Of a stretch of 64,000 nt of DNA, positions 10,778-21,665 are shown one piece after another. The notes below the pieces were generated by a model. That model ran no database searches. It was not told the DNA's origin and saw only the letters and a list, made by a program, of their open reading frames with translations. Numbering within the stretch: the first letter of the stretch is position 1; each line of letters begins with the position of its first letter. This stretch comes from Polytrichum commune (lineage: Eukaryota; Streptophyta; Polytrichopsida; Polytrichales; Polytrichaceae): NCBI GenBank assembly GCA_950295325.1, contig OX485805.1, positions 28,197,501-28,261,500 of the forward strand. Reading direction: 5' to 3'. The position numbers were made by a program, and so were the translations under genes.

Positions 10778-13700
10778 ATGCCTCGCAAGTGGGGGAAAGC
10801 GGATTATGACGACGACTACAATGATTATGAGGAGGATTACGACTACGAGGAGGAGGAGGTTACCCCTGCTTCTGTTCAACCAGCTCACACTTCAGTGGCC
10901 TCCGCAGGTGAGATAGTTAAATACCAAACTTTCACTTTTCAAGCTGATTTAATTGGCGGGTGGAGATGGGGAGCTTGTGAACATCATGGACATACAAGTG
11001 TGCTTCATTGTTAATGTCTTGTTGGTTCCTACTCTCAAACTCCACAGCTCCTATTGCATTCTCTGGAACTCTGGAATACTTGTAAGGATGTCGACTTTGT
11101 TCAGAACGGAGCCTTTGAGGATTCCAGGAGAGTGGAGAATTGTAGGACACAGAATTTCGTGCGCTAGAGTCTCACTAAATTTCACCATCGATGTATCCAA
11201 TCACCGTAGATATACCCATTTACTTTCTGACTGTACAACTAGGGACGTGATGGTATAGATGGACTGCGTAGCACACTGACCGTGGAGGACAGCTATATGC
11301 TCGTGCTTGGTGATGAATTCTAGCAATGGTCTGAGTTTACATTCTAGCAGCGATCTAAGCTTGTTGATGCCAGGGAATTGGGTGATGGTTTTGTCAAGTT
11401 CGAAAACCATATTGACCTTACGATAACAAGCAGGAGTCCTCCACATACATTTGCCATAGGGAAACCCATAGGTTTTAGACGAAGACCTCTACCATACTTC
11501 TTGTTGAGCAGGGTTCTTAAACCTTAGTCGAAATTGTATTCAGTTCTAGAGGGAATGAGGACCTCGAGTTAGTATGGAGTTGAATCCGTGTTACTTCTCG
11601 TCCAAGAGGTCATGGGCTTTTGTAGACTTCTTTGGCACCTCCTTCAGGGCCTCTCCTGCTGAGGTCAATTTCGTGGTTGCAAACCTCTCTAGACGAGCTT
11701 ACAAACAATTGTGGACTGTGCTTTGTATCACATTTCTAGTGCGCACATGGAATTCTGTTGATCTTGGTCTTGTTGGCCGTCTGAATTCGAAAAGCACACT
11801 GGTGTGCAAGGCAATCAATAGATTCTTGAAAACCCTAAGTGCGTGGTAGGGACGTTATGGGCGTCTAATGTTGTTTACTCACCACCTCTGGACATGTAGA
11901 TACTATATACTTTAGACCTGCTCAAATGGTGTCTGCCATGTATCTAACTTATTGTTTTGTGTTGTCTGATTTGCAGGGAATGGCCAGAGTCTTATTCCTC
12001 TCCAGCAAAATTCAATACTTGAATTGGGAGATCCTGAAGCGGGGGAAGATATGTGGCGTTGCTCAGTTTGCACTTTTGATAATCCTTTAGATAGTGCAAC
12101 TTGTGACATTTGTGATACACCCCGGGAGGAACTTTCTGAGACACCAACTACTTCAAAAGGTTCAGGTACAACTTCTATTCCTATATTTGTAGTGAAGAGC
12201 TTGTTCTTGCTGTATTCGCTCACAAAGTCCACCATACGTATACCCACTTTCTGAGGGTACAACTAGGGATGCGATGGAATAGATGGATTGCCTTGCACGT
12301 TCAACGTGGATGATAGTCATATGCTCATACTTGGTGATGAATTCCAGCAATGATCTGAGCATGCAATCCAGCAGGGATCTAAGCTTGTTGATGCTAGGGA
12401 GTTGGGTTGGGCTGTGCACATGCACGATGGTGTTCTCAGTGTGAATGCCATATTGGCCTTATGATAACGAGCAGGAATTCTTAAATATTTTGAATAGTCT
12501 GTCTTATGTGCCTATATTCTCTTTGTTTCTGCAGCCATTATTGAACCTAAACATGAGCGTGGCTCAGCTCTGGCAAGAGCTCTATTTAAACCACTGCCAG
12601 GCACAAAGTCGGATAAAGCATCGCCTTCAACTTCCTCTAAAAGTGATGTCATGGACATGTATCAAAATCTTGGGAGCAAATTTGCGAATTCTCTATCCCT
12701 TAGTCCTAAAATAGGTGAGGATTTTATTTAAAACACTATTGGTTGACTATAAGAAATCATGTTTCCATCTCTGGGTATCAGGCTTTGGAAATTCAAAGTT
12801 GACATTGGCCCTCCTTGTCGAGGGATACAAATATTTGTTTGGTAAGATTGAGAGAGGTTTGACCCTTTAAGCAGCGTACTGGGAACAGCTCTCCTGTATT
12901 TGAAACAAATTTGCATTCTATTGAAAATCAATCCATTATTTTTGAAAAGAGGTTATCTCAATGTGTTCATAATGTGCCTGTAGAGCACAATTTTTTTGTG
13001 TGTGTAATAGAGCAGAGTCAACTCAGGCTTTTTTGGGAGCACCAGTGATGTGGAGTGTAGTCTTTGCCTTCTGTTTATACAAGTTTCAGCAAGGTGGTCC
13101 TTCTGTGTTGACAGTACATCCTGATGGGTATTAGTATGAATGCAACCTTACAAAGAGGTTGTTTTTGTCCTCAACAGTGCCTTTTAAATTTGATACTCCC
13201 TCTCCAGACGAGAAGAATTTAGCAGCTCGGGGTATCAGAAAGATACATGCTAGTAAGTGGCATTTCTTCTCTTTTATCAACCCTTACGGAGGTGCTTTTT
13301 GACAATTTCTATGGTTTAAGATGAAATGTTTGATGAACTCTTAACGCTGTTTTCCAAAACCAGAGATTGGATGAATTTGTTTAGAGCTTGAATGAAAGTA
13401 CAACCTTTAAGCAGAAAGATACAGTAAAGATTATATTCATGTAAATGAAGGCACACTAGGTATACTACAAGATTACCAGTTCATTTGTAGAAATACTAGT
13501 TGCTTCTGCTTACAACCAGTACTGCATACAGAAAGAAAGTTAATAATAGTGTAATTGTAGGTATTAACTTCTCATTTAAATAATGAGTCAAAATGCATAT
13601 ATTACACTCTGTGGAAGGTGCCAAAGTAATCTAAGTTAAGGTCCTAGCTGACGATATTGGCCAAAAAAATGAAAATTTTGAAAACGGTATCCAAGAAGCT

Positions 13701-16700
13701 CTGTGGGGGCGTCTCAGTAGTTTAATGGTTAAGTACACTACTCTGATATGTGCAATTAGGTTGCCCCATGCTAATTTATTGACATGCCACACTATTTTGA
13801 ATTTTTATTACCACATTAACAAAATACAGAAATTATTTGTGGTTCCTATCTGGATTGGTAAACAATGTTCTAAGTTTGTATTTTGACTTCGATCCAAGGT
13901 AAATTGCATGGGTACAGAGGCAACCTATTCATGAAGCCAACCTAATTGCACATACCAGTGTAGTGCTTGTAGTATATTGTGTGTGAAATAGCTATATATG
14001 AAGTGATATTGTTTTAGTTCCTACTTTATATTCTCAATCTATGAATATAGTTCAATCTCTTCAAATAAAGTTTCCATCTTTAATTTTAAATATGAAGATT
14101 CCCTGTCATGCATCTTTTTATTGAAGGAATGTTCCTAACAATCATCAGAGTCTCTCAATCTAATTTAGAGTAATTGTTTCTGAAGATGGACAGTTTCATG
14201 CATGCTTATTCACACATGTTGTACTCTCTGTTAACAGAACCCTCTACAATATCAGAGGAGGCACCAAACGGCTCCAAAATTGGTTCCAAAGCTATAGGTG
14301 CTTCAAAATTAGTCACACCTGCTCCAATATTGAAGTCAAAGGTGATTTCTGCAATTCCTGCTGGGAGTATCAAAACAAAGAGTCAGAGTTCTGCAACTGA
14401 TTATCAATCTCGTGTCACGAATGGAAGTTCTGCAGAAGCCCCTACAATTGAACGGGGTGATATAAATGAGACATTGAAACAAATGACCATCAACAACAAT
14501 CAGAAGAATTCCAAATCTAGAGAAGTTTCTGATGCCTCAACAAGCACGCATGGTCTACCATTGGAGTCTTATGTGCCAGAGTCATGGATGCTTAAGGAGA
14601 AGAAGGAAGATCAAAAGCGGCTTCTACATCTTATTGTGGTGAGAAACTCTTCAAAGATCTTGGTTTCTGGTTTGATAAGGATATTGTTCGACCTACTTGT
14701 GTTATTATTGGAATGTGGACTGATGTTACCTGTACATACTTTCAGTGAGTAGTTTTGTCAGCTATGTTCATGAATTTTGTGATTGGCTTTGAAAAGGAAT
14801 GTGATTGGCTAGGATCTAGTTATTGCTTACAAAGTGGTAAGTGTCTTGTTGTAGCTTTGGAGGGGACAGATACAGTGTCATGAAACAGGGCACTTGTAAC
14901 TTATATCTAATATATCTGTCCCTGGTTTTGTACTGTACAAAACTTACAGTTTGATCTAGACGATGCTGTCCTTCCAAATACTGTAATGCTTTTGCATCTG
15001 TCTCAGCACACTTTTTCTATGGACTCTGCTTTGTAGGTAGGACATGTGGATGCTGGGAAATCCACACTTATGGGTCGAATTCTACACCTTTTGGGCCGGG
15101 TCACTCAAAAAGAGATGCACAAGAATGAAAAGGAGTCAAAGCAGCAAGTAAGTGCCTGAAATATTTTTACCCAGATTACTCCAGGCAGATGTATCTCTTT
15201 TGTTGTGAATTACAGGAAGGTTGATGTTCTGTTTATTAAATAGTATCCTCTGTCTGGAACTGATACAAACTAGTGGTGATATGATTTCTGGCTGATGACA
15301 ATCTGGCATTATCAGCAGAGAGTTTCATGGTGTAGTAACAGAATACCACTTTTAAGATGTTGCCATGGTCTGGTTTAGTGTGATTTCTGGCATCTTGCAT
15401 ATGCAGTTATTAAGGTGAAATCCCTGTTGCAGAAATTTTTTCAATACCCTTCACTTTAATATTTCCAGGACTATTGGATTGCAGGGGAAGGGTTCATTTG
15501 CATATGCATTTGTGTTGGATGAGGGAGCTGAAGAACGTGCTCGGGGAGTTACAATGACAGTAGCTGTAGCTCATTTTGAAACTTCAAGGCTACGTGTAGT
15601 TCTCTTAGATGCACCTGGCCATAAGGATTTTGTACCCAACATGATTTCTGGGGCCTCTCAAGCAGATGCAGCAGTGCTGGTTGTGGATGCATCAATTGGA
15701 GCGTTTGAGGCAGGGCTGGAGGGAGAGGGTCAAGGGAGGGGGCAAACCAGGGAACATGCACAGTTGGCGAGGAGTTTGGGGGTTGAGCAGTTGATTGTGG
15801 CTGTAAATAAGCTGGATGCTGTAAATTATGCTAAGGAACGTTTTGATTTTATTAAGATTACACTTCAGCCATTTTTGAAACAGTGTGGATTCAAAGATGG
15901 AGCTGTGCAATGGGTGCCTGTCAGTGCAGGCGATGGTCAGAATTTGACAAGTGCTCCAACAGAGGCAGCATTGAAGGCCTGGTGAGTTAATCTTTTCTCA
16001 ACTTCCACTGATCATGCATGTCAAGAGATTTGTAGGAGTGGGAGTGAGTATTTGCCAGTGTTTGGATTTTGTGATCTCATTCTACAGGCACAAATATTTT
16101 GTTTGTGCAACCACAAGGAACATCTTCTAGCATGTTCTGGTTTCCCTGTGAAGGTGAAGAATGTCAAACTAGTTGGAAATGAGGATAGCCTGTCATAGCA
16201 ATAATTAAATGCTGTCAAAGCTACAAATCTCTTACTGTTATATACAATCACGACCCATTTTGGAGAAGTCAAGTGTGTCACCTTTTGGCCTTTGTTGGAT
16301 ATCACTGTGGTTGTTATCTAGGTTAAGCCCGTATTAGTATTGAGGTAGTTTGAGAATGGCATTGGGCAGGTACAATGGGCCCAGTCTTGTGGAGCTGGTG
16401 GACTCACTGGAGCCTCCTGTAAGGCTTGTGGCTAAGCCTTTACGCCTTGTGATTGCTGAAGTGATGAAGACTCGTACCCTTGGTGCTAGTGCATTTGGAG
16501 GGAAGCTTGAATGTGGTGCTATCCAGATTGGTACCAAGGTTCGTACCCTGCAGGATGATCCTATATTTATGAATAGAATAGCTATGGATATGGCTGATGT
16601 GGTTTTAAGTGTACATTGTTTGTGACAAACTTGCTGCTCTTGATTTCTTCATGTGGTGCCCCTTTGGTGGAATTGTTTTTACCTCTACAGTGTGCTTCTC

Positions 16701-17605
16701 TCAGTAGTATATTTATATTGGCTCCTAGCCGCATTTATGTAACGTGCTGGAACTATTAATACTCAATGTGTTGAATGTATCATAATAATGCAGGTGAGAG
16801 TGATGCCCTCTGGTGAGATTGCCACAGTGAAGAGTATTGAGCAAGATGGGCAACCGTTGAGTATAGCAAGAGCTGGAGAGGGCGTGGATGTCGGTTTAAA
16901 TGGCATAGACCCAGGAATGCTGTCACCTGGCGGGGTTATTTGTCACCCTGACTATCCAGTGCCTGTAGCTATACGTTTTGAGATTCGATTATTGACATTG
17001 GAGATCAGGATTCCTATTCTTACTGGCTCACAGGTTAGTTTCGTCTGTGTTCTTCCCTCGTGAGTAATATCACATATATTCCTGGTTCAGTGCAAATCCG
17101 TGTTAATCAGATCTCAAAGTCCATCTACTTGCTACTTATCCTAACTTCGTTTGTTTTGGACAGGTGGTGTTGCATGTTCACCATGCTAGACAGCCTGCAA
17201 GAGTGGCTCAGCTTGTCTCATTATTAGATCCAAAGAAGGGTACAGTGCTTCGACAGCGCCCTCGCTGTCTGACTGCCAATCAAAGTGCCATTGTAGAGGT
17301 AAACAAGCATTTCTATACCGTTTGTCGTTATGATTGAAAGCATGTGCTAGATGGAGATGAGGTGATTCTTGTTGGATATGGTAATTAAACATATTACACA
17401 GGTGCATTCCTGAATCAGCTGTATGAGTTGTTTCCTTCCTGGTTCTGAAAGCAGTCCTTCTGTTGCCATGTTGCAGATAGTGCCTGATGAACCAGTTTGT
17501 ATTGAAAGATTTACAGACTTTCGGGCTTTTGGTCGAATAGCTTTGAGAGAAGGGGGAAAGACAATTGCTGTGGGCATAGTCACACGGATATTGGAACAAA
17601 AATAA
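10778..17605 (+). CDS. HBS1: HBS1-like translational GTPase (ribosome rescue)
   Basis: HBS1 is an eRF3/EF-1A-family GTPase that with Pelota/Dom34 releases stalled ribosomes in no-go and non-stop mRNA decay. Exons: 10778-10907, 11977-12165, 12535-12714, 13178-13252, 14238-14638, 15037-15147, 15485-15981, 16370-16538, 16794-17033, 17164-17298, 17477-17605. All joins keep frame and give about 751 residues. The start [14 protein letters not shown] is the acidic N-terminus of plant HBS1. A RanBP2 zinc finger (W70, C72, C75, N79, C86, C89) follows, then the [12 protein letters not shown] motif. GTPase motifs: G1 GHVDAGKS at about 327-334, GVTMT, G3 DAPGH at 404-408, G4 NKLD at 470-473, G5 VPVSA at about 506-510. 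Domains II and III end in [11 protein letters not shown]. Exon 8 uses a weak GTTCGT donor. No internal stop is present, so the gene is probably functional. It converges with the dynein gene. Confidence 0.95.
11208..11440. repeat. Duplicated block in HBS1 intron 1
   Basis: Partner of 12230-12485 in intron 2. Shared words include CTTGGTGATGAATTC and GATCTAAGCTTGTTGATG. On the minus strand both copies stay open and encode similar peptides (INKLRSLL then LLEFITK then SLVV). In the part compared, silent and replacement differences look about equal, so I see no selection for protein. The pair is best read as a partial tandem duplication or two copies of a dispersed repeat. Confidence 0.75.
12230..12485. 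repeat. Duplicated block in HBS1 intron 2
   Basis: Second copy of the intron 1 block at 11208-11440, in the same orientation, about 1.02 kb downstream. Similarity continues past the core to a motif near CATATTGGCCTTATGATAAC, which matches CATATTGACCTTACGATAAC in intron 1. Confidence 0.75.
13733..13966. mobile_element. Small inverted-repeat element in HBS1 intron 4
   Basis: The segment starts with ACACTAC then ATGTGCAATTAGGTTG, and near the right end has the inverted complement CAACCTAATTGCACAT then GTGTAGT. The interior is AT-rich and noncoding, which fits a MITE of about 230 bp. No convincing target duplication was found. Confidence 0.6.
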
Positions 17606-18189
17606 TTGCCATTTATTCTTTTAGTTAATCTAGCTTATAATTCACTCATATATGTGCTTTTGCAAAATCTTGCTCCAAGTACACAGTGTATGTAATCTTG
17701 TAATATAGGCCAGGTTGGCATGTTGGTTGTAGACAGTAGATGCCTTTTCGTCATCTCAGTACATAGTGTGGGCTGGGTTGTCAGCAATACGACCTGATCT
17801 TAGGGGCATTCTTATTCATTATCAAAGTGAAGATGCTTGTGCTCATCAATCGGTCATATATCTCCCCCCCAAATTACTGACTATTGACTATTGAATCTAA
17901 AATGGTTATCATATTCTGAGCAAGTAGTCCAATCTTGTATAAACCCATGCCTTTTTAGTAACCATTTTCGGAGTCACACCTAAGCACACATCACTCAAAC
18001 ATAGGTGTTCAATTAAGATTATCAACCGAATTAGGCATGTCTACCCTGCTGTCAATCACAATGACACAAGTATGTGCTCTTAGGTTTCCTAAAAAACGAA
18101 TTGTGTGGATATGTCGGATATGTCCACTTCAGACTGTTCATTTTGTATCAGGAGAACGCTTAAGACTACAATAAAAATTGTATTTAGTG
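17606..18189. other. HBS1 3' flank
   Basis: It presumably contains the HBS1 3' UTR. AT-rich text with AATCTTGTAATATA-type sequence near 17690 could serve polyadenylation, but no site can be fixed. No other gene was seen. Confidence 0.45.
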
Positions 18190-18524
18190 TCAGAAATTCT
18201 ATTTGTCTTGCTCGATACTAATTGTAAACAGCCAATGTAGCGTCACCAACACTAAATATAACCTAACATTATTTGTCATTTCTTGTAATAATACTTGGAC
18301 ATTATACATTTATGATGTTGCAATTATTGTCAATTCCTAAGTGATTTTTCATCCAAAATTTAAACACCCATGACAGTAATTCATTACATAAATGTTAGGA
18401 TGCAAAATATACCAAAATTGGATGAACTAAACGTAAATTAGGATTCGTAAACTTATTCATAGGTGTTATTAGAAAAGTTACCACAGTGACATAAAATACC
18501 ATATGACAGGTAATACAATACTTA
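18190..18524 (+). mobile_element. TA-flanked MITE (larger type), interrupted by Harbinger MITE
   Basis: It matches 61222-61561 in order (TTGCTCGATACTAATTGTAAAC, TGTTAGGATGCA, then CAGTGACATAAAATACCATATGA). Its expected end continues at 19050 as TTAGTGTAGT, so the Harbinger MITE at 18525-19049 inserted just inside its right terminus. The left end near TTTAGTGTCAG is diverged. A further copy lies inverted at 21074-21452. Confidence 0.75.
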
Positions 18525-19049
18525 TGCTCCCTTCCCACCTGACTTTAGCTAAGACTAAAAGTATTTCTTAAAAACCGGGTAAAGCTCCCTCAATTATAGC
18601 GGAGGCATCCGGCTATCCCAATGCACCTACACGGACTTGCTCCGGAGATTATCGAGTAGGTTTTAGTTAAGTGGCTTTCACACATGTTCATTATTTTATC
18701 TACCAAACAATGAATGTTGGGTAGTTTTTGTCCCATCCCCAAATGCCTTACTACTCACCTATCTTACCATCGGTTTTTGTTAATGAAGCTCCTCGTGCCC
18801 TCATAGCTAAGACTAATAAGCAACCAATCACAAGGGCGGGAGGCGACACTTTTGAAGGTCCTATATTCTTGCCTCATGTTTAGGTACCGATGGGAGGGAG
18901 GGTCGGTGCTTGAGGCTTAAGACCTCCACTTGTAAGCCATGCCACATCATTTGCCAACTAGGCTCGGCACTAGATAATGTCGATGGTGTGAAGGCCAGGT
19001 TGTTAGAACCAACTTTTAGTCTTAGCTAAAGTCAGGTGGGAAGGGGGCA
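18525..19049. mobile_element. PIF/Harbinger-type MITE, copy 2 (525 bp)
   Basis: Same family, orientation and length as 9708-10233. The termini are TGCTCCCTTCCCACCTGACT (one change) and AGTCAGGTGGGAAGGGGGCA. The target duplication is TTA at 18522-18524 and 19050-19052, within the TWA rule. It is nested in an older MITE. Confidence 0.92.
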
Positions 19050-19064
19050 TTAGTGTAGTTATTT

Positions 19065-21073
19065 GAACAAGTTATGTCTACCTTAGGCTAGGAGAGTAGG
19101 TATGCCCTCCCTCAACCGAGCGATTCCAATTTTGAGGAGATGTATTTACTTCGTTAAGTGCACTTATCTCCAACCACCAGATGATTCACGATGTATGAAG
19201 ATCATAGATTTTTAAACCACATTCATAGATTTTGTGACCATCTACATGAGTGTGAATGAGTGATAAGACCACATCATTCCTCTACAGTGTGATAATATTT
19301 GTGACCTTATTATTTTGGATGATCTCTCTCCCCCTCACACACACATGCAATATATATGCATATGGATTTCTTGAATGTCTGCATGAAACTCCAAATGCTC
19401 AACATTCACATTCTGAAATTAAAATTGGATATATTTGGAAAACTTATAATTTTTTTGGGACATTTGCAAATGCAAATATGTAGTAAGTTGAGTATGAGTG
19501 TATTTGCTCACAAGTCCCGAACATGAGAGCAATAAAGGGTGAGTATTTGAGGTAAAGAGAGTCCATAAAAGCTAAGTTATATGATACCAACACATCATCA
19601 TGCTCACCACATATATGATTTAGCATGGCATCAAGACTGATCTCCCATGTTAATTAGGGTAGCCTCCATGATTAATCATATAACAAGTGTCCCTTGTCAT
19701 TTTCTTTGGTTGTCACCCCATTGAATGCAAGATAATTTATATGTGTTGATGATGTAGGCCACATTAAATTAGATGTATAGTGTAGCTCTTTATGTTCCTC
19801 CATGCCGGGTGACGTTTGCAGTTATAGCGTTTTGGAGCTTCTCCACTTCTAATGCGTCATCCTCCTCCCTTGGAAAACCTTCCTGCATAATGGCAATTGG
19901 CCTTGAATTGCAACTCACTATTGTTGTCAAGAAGGAACTATATTAAGGTATGAGGGCCTTTCATGGTTTTTTTTAAAAATCATTTTTTGTCAGGAAACTA
20001 TATTATAGTGGTGTGTGGTTAGGTGTGGATATAAAAATGGACACCAAAAAGACATGTGTTAAAAGAGATTGGATTACATGCTCAAAATTTGTTATCCTTT
20101 CTAGACTCAAAAGTTGGGGGGGGGGGGGGGGGGAGAGGGCACTAGATAATCATTTAATTTTCTCAAATTTTTTCACTTTGATATGTTCATATGAGCTCCA
20201 ATTTTTTTGAGATAAATGGCTATGGACACAATTAAGAATTGGCACCCATGATGCCAAGATGCCAATTTGCGTATTTCACATCGTAGGAGAAGTGGGTGTA
20301 GAGCTAAAAATGTCCATTTGTGACATGCTTACCTTAGCAACATCTACTATATGTAGACAAATGCTAGAGCACATGTCTTGTGCAATTGGAAAATTTGTAA
20401 ATATCCCACTATGATCTATTTGCATAATTTTCAATTGCACGTGACATGTGCTATGGTAAGATTCCAAATTCTTTTCTCATTCATGAAGATGTCGTGGGCC
20501 TTGGCATAAATGTTAACTCAACTTGGACCACAAAGATTCTCCCATTCTGGTGATACCCACCAAATATCAATAACTGATTGGTATTATAATATTTAATACC
20601 AGTCCAAAGGGATTTTAATTACCACTATTGATATTGTGTATCGATACCATGCATTCACCTATATAGTGATTCAACATTGATGTAAACCAAGGTATGTGGC
20701 CCTGTCGTGGGCACTTCCAACTCCACGTACAGTTTCGGTGGTTGCTTTGGATTGATCATTGTTTCATCCCATTAGCTAGTGCAAATCACAAGATTTCATT
20801 TCAACTCTCAAAATTGGACATGAGATGCCAAAATTATATTGAGGTCAAAGTGAATATTTTCTTCCTCATCAAGTGGTCACATAGGTGTCCCAAATGTCAA
20901 TGAGGGAACCTAGAATGGTGGCCTTTATTTTGAGTGCATGGTCCAATCTCATCAGTACACTTGTAATTTTGGTGTCCGTTCTTAACTACAAACCTTGCAA
21001 TGTACCACTCAAATATAGGTCTCTGATCAAGAAGAGCGACCACATAAAAGTCCAATACCTTATCCCAAATAAG
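19065..21073. other. Gene-free interval with dispersed repeats
   Basis: No gene recognised. 20000-20350 resembles 30640-31050 (shared GCTCAAAATTTGT, TTCATATGAGCTCC, GACATGCTTACCTTA). 20690-21010 resembles 60850-61190 (shared CACTTCCAACTCCAC, GGTCCAATCTCAT-like words). An uninterrupted G run of about 18 starts near 20116. Confidence 0.6.
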
Positions 21074-21452
21074 CTACACTAAATATGATATTTAGTGTCA
21101 TATGGTAATTAATGTCACTATGGTAACTTTTTGGGTGACACTTGTTATGAATAAGTTTACAAATACTATCATGGATGATGGATGAGTTTATCCATTGACT
21201 AACACCCTACCTTCTCTTATCAACAGCTTGTGATGAAATATAGTCACGGATGATTGAAATTTGGATAAATAATCAGTTGGTAAGTGACAATAACTGCAAA
21301 ACTGTAAATCTATAATCCCCCCAAAAGTTTACAAGGAATGACACATAATGTTGGGTTGACATTTAGTGTTGGTGACACTATAGCTCAGTTTACAATTACT
21401 ATTGAGCAAGACAATTAGATTTGGTGACACTAAATAACATATTCAGTGTAGT
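21074..21452 (-). mobile_element. TA-flanked MITE, larger type, inverted copy
   Basis: It reads TA, CACTAAATATGATATTTAGTG at the left and CATATTCAGTG, TA at the right. The interior (TTTACAAGGAATGACAC, TTACAATTACTATTGAGCAAG) is the reverse complement of the copies at 18190 and 61222. TA flanks suggest a Tc1/mariner-type MITE, though the CACTA...TAGTG ends also recall CACTA elements. Confidence 0.75.
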
Positions 21453-21665
21453 GAGTTGAGTGAGATACTCGAGGTATGCGGGCCTCAATCCAACACTAGT
21501 CTAGTCTTATCCATATGCCCATATTTGAGCTGTATATATGGCAATGCTTGCAGTCAAAACCGACCCAAAACACATTTGCTACGATGAAATTGGGTTGTGT
21601 GCTCAAAACAAGGACACCGTTCGAAGTGCAGTAGTTAACACAATTGGGAAGGCCAATGTGATCGC

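Noticed and set aside
10502-10888. 128-codon minus-strand ORF over HBS1 exon 1
   Set aside because: Antisense shadow of the acidic HBS1 N-terminus and its leader; low complexity.
13705-13765. tRNA-like 5' half (TCTCAGTAGTTTAATGG), possible SINE head
   Set aside because: No B box, and the anticodon stem pairs poorly; it borders the inverted-repeat element, which explains part of the sequence.
20116-20134. Long G run (also near 3361, 53939 and a C run at 55370)
   Set aside because: Homopolymers, prone to length error; no further structure seen apart from the MITE end at 3358.
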